Origin: Hyphomicrobiales bacterium
GTDB taxonomy: Bacteria; Pseudomonadota; Alphaproteobacteria; Rhizobiales; Ancalomicrobiaceae
Direction of reading: 5' to 3'
DNA: 64,000 nt
Assembly: GCA_021286855.1 (NCBI GenBank)
Contig: JAJTBO010000009.1
Location: forward strand, 1-64,000
Positions 56,480 through 64,000 of this stretch are shown here, piece by piece. The translations under genes were made by a program, and so were the position numbers. Under the pieces are notes generated by a model. The model searched no databases, was not told the DNA's origin, and saw nothing but the letters and a program-made list of their open reading frames with translations. Within the stretch, counting starts at the first letter, position 1. Every line of letters starts with the position of its first letter.

Positions 56480-57574
56480 ATGGGCGACACCATCCTTCTG
56501 GCGGCCGGCGGCACCGGCGGTCATCTCTTCCCGGCGGAGGCGCTGGCGGCGGAACTCGGCCGACGCGGCCACGTGGTCGAACTGGCGACCGACGAGCGGG
56601 CCGACAGATACGGGCGCGAATTCCCGGCCCGGGCCGTCAACATCGTCTCCTCGGCGACCTTCAAGGGACGCAATCCGGCGGCGCTCGCCCTGACCGCATT
56701 GCGGCTGGCGCGCGGCGTCCTGCAGGCGTGGCGGCTGATCGGCCGGATCCGGCCGAAGGCGGTGGTCGGCTTCGGCGGCTATCCGACCTTTCCGCCCTTG
56801 TTCGCGGCGCAGCTCAGAGGCGTGCCGACCATCCTGCACGAACAGAATGCGGTGATGGGACGGGCCAACCGGGCGCTGGCGACGCGGGTGACGCGGATCG
56901 CGCTGTCGTTTCCGGCGACGAGCCTGCTCGGCGACTTCGCGGCGAAGGCGGTGGAGACCGGCAATCCGGTGCGCGACATGGTGATCTCGGCGGCGCGGGT
57001 GCCCTATGAGCCGCCGGCGCTCGACGGGGCCTTCCGCCTGCTGGTGTTCGGCGGCAGCCAGGGGGCGCGGTTCTTCTCCGAACTCCTGCCGCCGGCGGTC
57101 GAAGCGCTGGCGCCCGATCTCAAGGCGCGGCTCGTCGTCGTGCAACAGGCGCGGCCGGAGGATCTGGCGGCGGTCCGGCTCGGCTACGAGCGGGTCGGGG
57201 TCCAGGCCGAGGTCGAACCGTTCTTCATCGACCTGCCGGCGCGCATCGCCGCCGCCCATCTCGTGGTCTGCCGGTCGGGGGCGTCCAGCGTCACCGAACT
57301 GTCGGTGATCGGCCGCCCGTCGATCCTGGTGCCGCTGCCGGGGTCGCTCGATCAGGATCAGGCCGCCAACGCCGCGCATCTGGAACGAGCCGGCGGGGCC
57401 TGGACGATCCGGCAGAGCGAATTGACCTCGGCTCGGCTCGCCGAGGAGCTGACCAAGGCGATGACCGACCCCGAGCAGCTCACGGAAGCCGCCGCGGCGG
57501 CGCGGGGGGCGGGACGGCCGGACGCGGTCGCGCGCCTCGCCGATCTGGTCGAAGAGGTGGCGGCGCGACGCTAG
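56480..57574 (+). CDS. murG: Lipid II synthase MurG
   Basis: A 364-residue GT-B glycosyltransferase. The N-terminal glycine loop is [12 protein letters not shown], with FGGYPTFPP and [11 protein letters not shown], and the C-terminal UDP-GlcNAc site covers [18 protein letters not shown] and DQDQAANA. It adds GlcNAc to lipid I at the inner membrane face. The Shine-Dalgarno is distant (GAGGGGG about 12 bases away). It is followed by a 107-base gap with a hairpin before murC. Confidence 0.95.
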   Translation: MGDTILLAAGGTGGHLFPAEALAAELGRRGHVVELATDERADRYGREFPARAVNIVSSATFKGRNPAALALTALRLARGVLQAWRLIGRIRPKAVVGFGGYPTFPPLFAAQLRGVPTILHEQNAVMGRANRALATRVTRIALSFPATSLLGDFAAKAVETGNPVRDMVISAARVPYEPPALDGAFRLLVFGGSQGARFFSELLPPAVEALAPDLKARLVVVQQARPEDLAAVRLGYERVGVQAEVEPFFIDLPARIAAAHLVVCRSGASSVTELSVIGRPSILVPLPGSLDQDQAANAAHLERAGGAWTIRQSELTSARLAEELTKAMTDPEQLTEAAAAARGAGRPDAVARLADLVEEVAARR

Positions 57575-57626
57575 ATCCGCCGTCACATGGTTGCAACGCC
57601 TCGACAATCCTGGGAAAGGTGGAGAG

Positions 57627-57647
57627 GCGCGCGCGAATCGCGCGCGC
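57627..57647. other. Hairpin between murG and murC
   Basis: A 9-bp stem made only of alternating G and C (GCGCGCGCG with its complement) around AAT, in the 107-base gap between murG and murC. There is no T run, so it could be an mRNA stability or attenuation element that divides the cluster. Confidence 0.45.
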
Positions 57648-57681
57648 TCCGGCTCGCATCCGTTTTTCGAAGGAAGACCCC

Positions 57682-59100
57682 ATGAAGATGCCCTCGACCA
57701 TCGGTCCCGTCCATTTCGTGGGGATCGGCGGCATCGGCATGAGCGGCATCGCCGAGGTGCTGCACACCCTCGGCTTCACGGTCCAGGGCTCGGACGCGGC
57801 CGACAACGCCAACGTCCAGCGTCTGCGCGAGAAGGGCATCACCGTCTTCGTCGGTCAGAAGGCCGAAAACCTCGGCGACGCCCGCGTCGTCGTGGTGTCC
57901 TCGGCGATCAAGGCCGACAATCCGGAGCTGGTCGAGGCGCGGGCGCGGTTCTTGCCGGTCGTGCGCCGGGCCGAGATGCTGGCCGAACTGATGCGTTTCA
58001 AGTCGGCGATCGCGGTCGGCGGCACCCACGGCAAGACCACCACCACCTCGATGGTCGCCGCGCTGCTCGACGCCGGCGGGCTCGATCCGACCGTGATCAA
58101 CGGCGGCATCATCAACGCCTACGGCACCAACGCCCGGCTCGGCGCGGGCCAGTGGATGGTGGTGGAGAGCGACGAGAGCGACGGCTCCTTCGTCAAGCTG
58201 CCGGCCGACATCGCGGTCGTCACCAACATCGACCCCGAGCATCTCGACCACTACGGCACCTTCGACAAGGTCAAGGACGCCTTCCGCCACTTCGTCGAGA
58301 ACGTGCCGTTCTACGGCTTCGCGGTGATGTGCCTCGATCATCCGGACGTGCAGGCGCTGATCGGCAAGATCGAGGATCGCCGCATCGTCACCTACGGCGC
58401 CAATCCGCAAGCCGACGTGCGCTACGAGATCCTGTCGGCGGCCGGCCAACAGTCGCGCTTCCGCGTCACCGTGCGCGATCGCATCGCCGGCACCGAGAAG
58501 ACGATCGACGACCTCGTCGTCAACATGCCCGGCGTCCACAACGTCTCGAACGCCACCGCCGCGGTGGCGGTGGCCGACCAGCTCGAGATCCCGGCCGAAG
58601 CGATCCGCAAAGGGCTCGCCGGCTTCACCGGGGTCAAGCGGCGGTTCACGCCGACGGGGACCTGGAACGGCGTGTCGGTGTTCGACGACTACGGCCACCA
58701 TCCGGTCGAGATCATGGCGGTGCTGAAGGCGGCGCGTTCGGCGGTCAACGGCGAGGGCCGGGGCGGGCGCGTCTTCGCGGTGGTGCAGCCGCATCGCTAT
58801 TCGCGTCTGGCGGCGCTCTTCGAGGAGTTCTGCCAGTCGTTCAACGACGCCGACTTCGTGATCGTCGCCGACGTCTATGCGGCCGGCGAACAGCCGATCG
58901 CCGGCGCCAGCCGCGACGCGCTGGTCGGGGGGCTGCGCGGCCGCGGCCACCGCAACGTGACGCCGCTCGAACGGCCCGAGCAGATCCCCGAGATCATCCG
59001 CGCGCAGGCGCGGGAGGGCGACTACGTCGTCTTCCTCGGCGCCGGCAACATCACCCAGTGGGCCTACGCGCTCCCCAAGCAGTTGGCGGCGCTCGCCTGA
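57682..59100 (+). CDS. murC: UDP-MurNAc:L-alanine ligase MurC
   Basis: A 472-residue Mur ligase with an N-terminal Rossmann domain ([15 protein letters not shown]), the P-loop [10 protein letters not shown], and the stretches [11 protein letters not shown] and [10 protein letters not shown]. It adds the first stem-peptide residue, L-Ala. AAGGAAG precedes the ATG at 57682; the longer frame extends through the upstream hairpin. Confidence 0.95.
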   Translation: MKMPSTIGPVHFVGIGGIGMSGIAEVLHTLGFTVQGSDAADNANVQRLREKGITVFVGQKAENLGDARVVVVSSAIKADNPELVEARARFLPVVRRAEMLAELMRFKSAIAVGGTHGKTTTTSMVAALLDAGGLDPTVINGGIINAYGTNARLGAGQWMVVESDESDGSFVKLPADIAVVTNIDPEHLDHYGTFDKVKDAFRHFVENVPFYGFAVMCLDHPDVQALIGKIEDRRIVTYGANPQADVRYEILSAAGQQSRFRVTVRDRIAGTEKTIDDLVVNMPGVHNVSNATAAVAVADQLEIPAEAIRKGLAGFTGVKRRFTPTGTWNGVSVFDDYGHHPVEIMAVLKAARSAVNGEGRGGRVFAVVQPHRYSRLAALFEEFCQSFNDADFVIVADVYAAGEQPIAGASRDALVGGLRGRGHRNVTPLERPEQIPEIIRAQAREGDYVVFLGAGNITQWAYALPKQLAALA

Positions 59101-59134
59101 GCCGTCGCGTCCCATCCAGGAAGCGGATCCCTCG

Positions 59135-60085
59135 ATGTCGTCGACCGATCTTCTCGCCCGCCTCGACACCCGCGACGTCCGCGGCGCCCTGGTGCCGGGT
59201 TTCGCCCTCGGCGACACCACCTGGTTCCGGGTCGGCGGCGCGGCCGAACTCTATTATCAACCGGCCGACGCGGAGGACCTCTCGGGCTTTCTGAAGCGTC
59301 TGCCGGACGATGTGCCGGTGACGCTGGTCGGGCTCGGCTCCAATCTCTTGGCGCGCGAGGGCGGCGTCGACGGCGTCACCATCCGTCTGTCGCAGAAGGG
59401 CTTCGGCGGCGTCGTGCGGAGCGGCGAGACGCGGCTCGAGGTCGGGGCGGCGACGGCCGACAAGATGTTGGCGCGGGCGGCGCTCGACGCTTCGCTCGCC
59501 GGTTTCGCCTTCTACTTCGGCATTCCCGGCGGGGTCGGCGGGGCGCTCCGGATGAACGCCGGGGCGAACGGCGGCGAGACGGCGGCGCGCGTCGTGAGCG
59601 TGACCGCAATGTCACGCGCGGGAGAAATCGTCACGCTGACGAATGCGGAGATGGGCTACGCCTATCGCCACTGCGGCGCGCCGGCCGACCTGATCTTCCT
59701 CTCCGCGACGATGGAGGGGACGCCCGGCGATCCGGAAGCGATCTCGGCGGAGATGGACGCGGTCACCGAACATCGCGAGACGGCGCAGCCGATCCGCTCG
59801 AAGACCGGCGGCTCGACCTTCAAGAACCCGCCGGGGCAGTCGGCCTGGAAGCTGATCGACGCCGCGGGCTGCCGTGGCTTGACGATCGGCGGGGCGCACG
59901 TCTCGCAGATGCACTGCAACTTCCTGATCAACGAGGGCGAGGCGACGGCCTTCGACATCGAGATGGTCGGCGAGACGGTGCGGGCGCGGGTGTTCGAGAC
60001 TTCGGGCGTGCGTCTCGACTGGGAGATCAAGCGCCTCGGCCGGTTCGCCGAGGGCCGAGAAATCGAGCCCTTCCTGGGGTTCTGA
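59135..60085 (+). CDS. murB: UDP-N-acetylenolpyruvoylglucosamine reductase MurB
   Basis: A 316-residue FAD enzyme of type IIa-like length, reducing UDP-GlcNAc-enolpyruvate to UDP-MurNAc. Visible motifs are [15 protein letters not shown] and [13 protein letters not shown] (FAD), [18 protein letters not shown], the catalytic Ser in [10 protein letters not shown] and Glu in INEGEATA. It follows murC by 34 bases. A 169-base gap with small inverted repeats separates it from ddl. Confidence 0.95.
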   Translation: MSSTDLLARLDTRDVRGALVPGFALGDTTWFRVGGAAELYYQPADAEDLSGFLKRLPDDVPVTLVGLGSNLLAREGGVDGVTIRLSQKGFGGVVRSGETRLEVGAATADKMLARAALDASLAGFAFYFGIPGGVGGALRMNAGANGGETAARVVSVTAMSRAGEIVTLTNAEMGYAYRHCGAPADLIFLSATMEGTPGDPEAISAEMDAVTEHRETAQPIRSKTGGSTFKNPPGQSAWKLIDAAGCRGLTIGGAHVSQMHCNFLINEGEATAFDIEMVGETVRARVFETSGVRLDWEIKRLGRFAEGREIEPFLGF

Positions 60086-60254
60086 GGCGGGACCGCGTCG
60101 CCTGGTCCCGGCGCGACCCGGTTTTCGCCGGGCTGCCTCGCGCCATCGTTCGAAGAGTTGCGTCACGCGTCGCGCGTTCGTGGGAGGGCTCCCGCGGGCG
60201 ACGCGACGATTCGGGTCCCGCGTCGTGCGCGGGCCGTTCGAAGGGATGAACGAC

Positions 60255-61184
60255 ATGACGAAGCACGTCGCGGTGTTGATGGGGGGATGGGACTCGGAGC
60301 GGCAGGTCAGCCTGTGGTCGGGCGAGGCCTGCGCCGACGCGCTGGAGCGCTCGGGGTTCCGGGTCAGCCGTCTCGACGTCGGCAAGGACGTCTGGAGCCG
60401 GCTCGAGGCTCTGAAGCCCGACGTCGCCTTCAACGCCCTGCACGGGCCGTGGGGCGAGGGCGGCGCGATCCAGGGCATCCTGGAGACCCTGAAGATCCCC
60501 TACACCCATTCCGGCATCCTCGCCTCGGCGCTGGCGATGAACAAGGCCAAGGCCAAGATGGTCTTGGCCCAGGCCGGGCTGCCGCTCGCCCGCGGCGTCG
60601 TCACGTCGCGGTTCGAAGCGGCGCGCGAGCACGTCATGCCCGCTCCCTATGTGGTCAAGCCGGTGGCGGAGGGCTCCTCCTTCGGCGTGATCATCGTTTC
60701 GGCGGAGCGAACCCATCCGCCGCAGGAGCTCCTGCGCGACGACTGGCCCTACGGCGACACGGTTCTGGTGGAAAAGTTCGTCGCAGGACTGGAGCTGACC
60801 TGCGCCGTGATGGGGCGGCCGGGGGAGGAGCGGGCGCTCGGAATCATCGAGATCCTGCCCGAGGGTCAGGCCTTCTACGACTTCGACGCGAAGTATCGCA
60901 AAGGCGGTTCGCGTCACGTCCTTCCGGCGCGAATTTTACCAGATATTTACCAAGAGGTTCAAATGCTGGCGGTCAGAGCGCATCGGGCGCTCGGCTGTCG
61001 CGGCGTGTCGCGGGCCGACTTCCGATACGACGCCGAGGGGACGGGGGAACTGGTCTGCCTCGAGGTGAATACGCAGCCCGGCATGACGGCGACCTCCCTG
61101 GTCCCGGAGATGGCGGCGCATTCGGGGCTCTCGTTCGAGGCCCTGGTGACCTGGTTGGTGGAGGACGCGAGTTGCGACCGGTGA
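60255..61184 (+). CDS. ddl: D-alanine--D-alanine ligase
   Basis: A 309-residue ATP-grasp ligase: MTKHVAVLMGGWDSERQVSL at the N-terminus, LHGPWGEGGAIQG, VVKPVAEGSSFGV and EVNTQPGMT with the metal-binding residues. It makes the D-Ala-D-Ala used by MurF. The start at 60255 has AAGGGATG at good distance; the ATG at 60246 lies inside that site. The stop overlaps the ftsQ start by four bases. The local sequence at 60930-60960 is unusually AT-rich (TTTTACCAGATATTTACC). Confidence 0.93.
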   Translation: MTKHVAVLMGGWDSERQVSLWSGEACADALERSGFRVSRLDVGKDVWSRLEALKPDVAFNALHGPWGEGGAIQGILETLKIPYTHSGILASALAMNKAKAKMVLAQAGLPLARGVVTSRFEAAREHVMPAPYVVKPVAEGSSFGVIIVSAERTHPPQELLRDDWPYGDTVLVEKFVAGLELTCAVMGRPGEERALGIIEILPEGQAFYDFDAKYRKGGSRHVLPARILPDIYQEVQMLAVRAHRALGCRGVSRADFRYDAEGTGELVCLEVNTQPGMTATSLVPEMAAHSGLSFEALVTWLVEDASCDR

Positions 61185-62092
61185 GGGGACGAGAGCGATA
61201 CGAGCGCTTGCCCTACGCCCGTGAGATTCCGCAGGACGCGGGATTTCACTGGCGCAGGACGATGCGTCTCCTGCGTCGTTCGGTCCGCGCCGTCGACGCC
61301 GCTCTCTCCTCGGTGCGCCCGATGCAGGGCACCTTCGCCGCGCTCGCCTTCCTCGGCGCCTGGGGCGCCTACGGCATGGCGCTGTCGGGAGCGTGGCGGA
61401 CGACGCTCGACGCGCTGACCGCCGGCATGGGCTTCTCGGTCGCCTCGATCGAGATCCGTGGACTGTCGGAGGCGGATTCGACCGAGATCTCCGACCGCAT
61501 CGACGTCACCCAGACCTCGTCGCTGCTGATGGTCGACGCCGATCGGGCGCGGACGCGGATCGCCGAGATCCCGTGGGTCGCCGACGTCGAGGTCAAGAAG
61601 CTCTATCCGAACCGCATCGTCGTCGACCTCACCGAGCGCAAGCCCTTCGCGTTGTGGCAGGACGACGGCAAGGTGCGGGTGGTCGATCGCAACGGCGCGG
61701 TGATGAGCGAGGTGCTCGAGACCCGCAACGCCGGCCTGCCGCTGATCGTCGGCCAGGGCGCCAACGGGCGGGTCGAGGAGGCGGTGGCGCTGATGAACGC
61801 GCAGCCGTCGCTGAGGCCGCGGATCCGCGCCGCGGTGCTGGTCGCCGAGCGGCGTTGGAACCTGATCACCGTCGACGGCGTCGAGGTCCTGCTGCCGGAG
61901 GAAAACCCGGGAGCCGCGCTGCAGCGCGTCGCCGATCTCCAGGCGTCCAAGAAATTGCTCGACCGCGATCTGGTCGTGGTCGATCTGCGCGTTCCCGATC
62001 GCCTGTTCGTCCGCCTGTCGGATGCGGCGGCGGACGCGCGGCGCGAACAGATGCGCCTGAAGACCGGCGCCAAGAAGGAGGCGCGAGGATGA
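61181..62092 (+). CDS. ftsQ: Cell division protein FtsQ
   Basis: A 303-residue single-pass membrane protein: a basic cytoplasmic N-terminus, a membrane helix (about residues 50-70), a POTRA domain ([17 protein letters not shown]) and the FtsQ domain ([25 protein letters not shown]). It links the FtsLB proteins to the divisome. The GTG at 61181 overlaps the ddl stop. A TTG at 61172 has the better-spaced Shine-Dalgarno (GGAGG, 7 bases) and would add three residues. Confidence 0.92.
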   Translation: MRGRERYERLPYAREIPQDAGFHWRRTMRLLRRSVRAVDAALSSVRPMQGTFAALAFLGAWGAYGMALSGAWRTTLDALTAGMGFSVASIEIRGLSEADSTEISDRIDVTQTSSLLMVDADRARTRIAEIPWVADVEVKKLYPNRIVVDLTERKPFALWQDDGKVRVVDRNGAVMSEVLETRNAGLPLIVGQGANGRVEEAVALMNAQPSLRPRIRAAVLVAERRWNLITVDGVEVLLPEENPGAALQRVADLQASKKLLDRDLVVVDLRVPDRLFVRLSDAAADARREQMRLKTGAKKEARG

Positions 62093-63416
62093 CGACGCTG
62101 CCTCCGCTCGATCAAACCGTGCCGCGCATGCGGCCGCTGTCGACCCGCCGGGCGACGGTGGTCTCGGTGCTCGACGTCGGTTCGACCAAGGTCACCTGCC
62201 TGATCGCCAAGCTGACGCCGCGGGCGGTCGACAAGGTGCTGCCCGGCCGCACCCACGACATGACGGTGCTCGGCTACGGCATGCAGCGGTCGCGCGGCAT
62301 GAAGTCGGGGATGGTGGTCAATCTCGACGAGGCGGAGCAGTCGATCCGGCTCGCCGTCGACGCGGCCGAACGGATGGCCGGGCTGACGATCGAATCGCTG
62401 ATCCTCAACATCACCGCCGGACGGCTGCATTCCGAGGTCTATCGGGCGCATGTCGACGTCGCGACGCAGGCGGTCGACGAGGCCGACATCCAGCGGGTTC
62501 TGGCCGCCGGCGCGTCGCATTCGTTGACCGACGACCGCACGCTCATTCATTCGCTGCCGATCGGCTACGCCCTCGACGGCGCGCGCGGCATCAAGGACCC
62601 GGTCGGCATGCTCGGCGAGAAGCTCGCCGTCGACATGCACGTGGTCGGGGCGGAATGCGCGCCGGTGCGCAATCTCGAACTGGCGGTCAACCGCTGCCAT
62701 CTCGAGGTCGAGACGATCGTCGCCACGCCCTACGCCTCCGGCCTCGCCACTCTGGTCGACGACGAGGCCGATCTCGGCGTCGCCTGCGTCGACATGGGCG
62801 GCGGCACCACCTCGATGGCGGTCTTCGCCGACGGCGCCTTCTGCCACGTCGACGCGATCGCCATCGGCGGGCATCACGTCACCATGGACATCGCGCAGGG
62901 CCTGTCGACCCGGCTCGCCGATGCCGAACGGATCAAGACGCTGCACGGCTCGGCGCTCGCCACCTCGTCGGACGACCACGAGGTGATCGGCGTGTCCTCG
63001 GTCGGGGCGGAGCGTCACGACATCGTCAACGTGCCGCGCGGCGCGCTGACCCGGATCATCCGGCCGCGGGTCGAGGAGATCCTGGAGCTGGTGCGCGATC
63101 GTCTCGCCAATTCCGGCTTCGCCGGGCGGGTGGGCAAGCGCGTGGTTCTGACCGGCGGCGCCAGCCAGTTGACCGGGGTGGTCGAGGTGGCGCGACGGAT
63201 TCTCGGACGCAACGTGCGTCTCGGTCGGCCGCTCGGCATCGCCGGGTTGCCGCAGGCGGCCAAGGGCGCGGCCTTCGCCGCCGCCGTCGGCCTGTTGATC
63301 TATCCGCAGGTGGCTCAGATCGAGCAGTTCGATCTCAGACACCGGCGTCGGCCGGCCGCCGCCGCGGGGGGGCACTACCTCGCCCGCGTCGGCCAGTGGC
63401 TGAAGGAGAGTTGGTG

Positions 63417-63417
<1 letters not shown>
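62089..63417 (+). CDS. ftsA: Cell division protein FtsA
   Basis: A 442-residue actin-like ATPase. It shows the phosphate-1 motif [13 protein letters not shown], the FtsA-specific 1C subdomain ([12 protein letters not shown]), the phosphate-2 motif [13 protein letters not shown], adenosine-site [12 protein letters not shown], and a basic amphipathic C-terminus ([11 protein letters not shown]) for membrane binding. It tethers FtsZ to the membrane. It overlaps ftsQ (ATGA), and its stop shares one base with the upstream ftsZ start. Confidence 0.95.

Positions 63418-64000
<583 letters not shown>

Overview
The window is a stretch of chromosome from a high-G+C alphaproteobacterium, almost certainly of the order Hyphomicrobiales (Rhizobiales). 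The evidence is the gene order of the division and cell-wall (dcw) cluster ending in ftsQ-ftsA-ftsZ, an S21 protein with the alphaproteobacterial C-terminal tail, an intracellular PHB depolymerase, an extensin-like lipoprotein, DUF1036 and BRO/Rha phage antirepressor relics. The genus cannot be fixed from the sequence alone.

Left edge (1-1.6 kb): a prophage or integrative-element remnant lies against the 3' end of a tRNA-Glu(CTC) gene. It holds a Rha-type antirepressor piece, an inward-facing TIR-domain gene and a truncated Bro-N antirepressor, all visibly lower in G+C than the rest. 1.7-11 kb is core and accessory metabolism: succinate-semialdehyde dehydrogenase, a patatin-like lipoprotein followed by a 97-residue histidine-rich protein, a transglutaminase-like protease, a cold-shock protein, S21, small unknown proteins and aconitase B. 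11.5-16.1 kb is a five-gene ABC importer operon ending in a HAD hydrolase. 16.1-20.9 kb is a small Cys-rich secreted protein and the acyl-CoA (methylcrotonyl-type) carboxylase pair mccB-mccA, with an upstream TetR gene and a perfect palindromic operator candidate.

21.2-25.4 kb is a signalling cluster: an HD-GYP response regulator (predicted c-di-GMP phosphodiesterase), a small periplasmic molybdopterin-fold protein and a hybrid histidine kinase with an Hpt domain. It ends convergently, with a 22-bp overlap, against an Asp/Glu (hydantoin/allantoin) racemase that closes a second ABC importer operon (ATPase, Tat-exported binding protein, two permeases, racemase). A divergent GntR gene with a TTGTATACAA palindrome probably controls that operon. 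31-40 kb carries a GST, PHB depolymerase, DUF1036, cytochrome b561, a 27-residue membrane peptide, an SDR, a GNAT, a polysaccharide deacetylase divergent from an extensin-family lipoprotein, and a type III PLP decarboxylase. At 40.1-42.9 kb is an unusual pair: a fused ABC permease with an ABC-ATPase homologue that has lost every recognisable catalytic motif.

43-64 kb is cell envelope. A TerB/J-domain protein, an amidase and a lytic transglycosylase overlap one another and are followed by the RNase P RNA gene. The dcw cluster then runs rsmH-ftsL-ftsI-murE-murF-mraY-murD-ftsW-murG-murC-murB-ddl-ftsQ-ftsA-ftsZ, with many 4-base overlaps. mraZ is missing from its usual place before rsmH. ftsZ runs off the right edge and has two credible starts, one giving an acidic 32-residue N-terminal extension.
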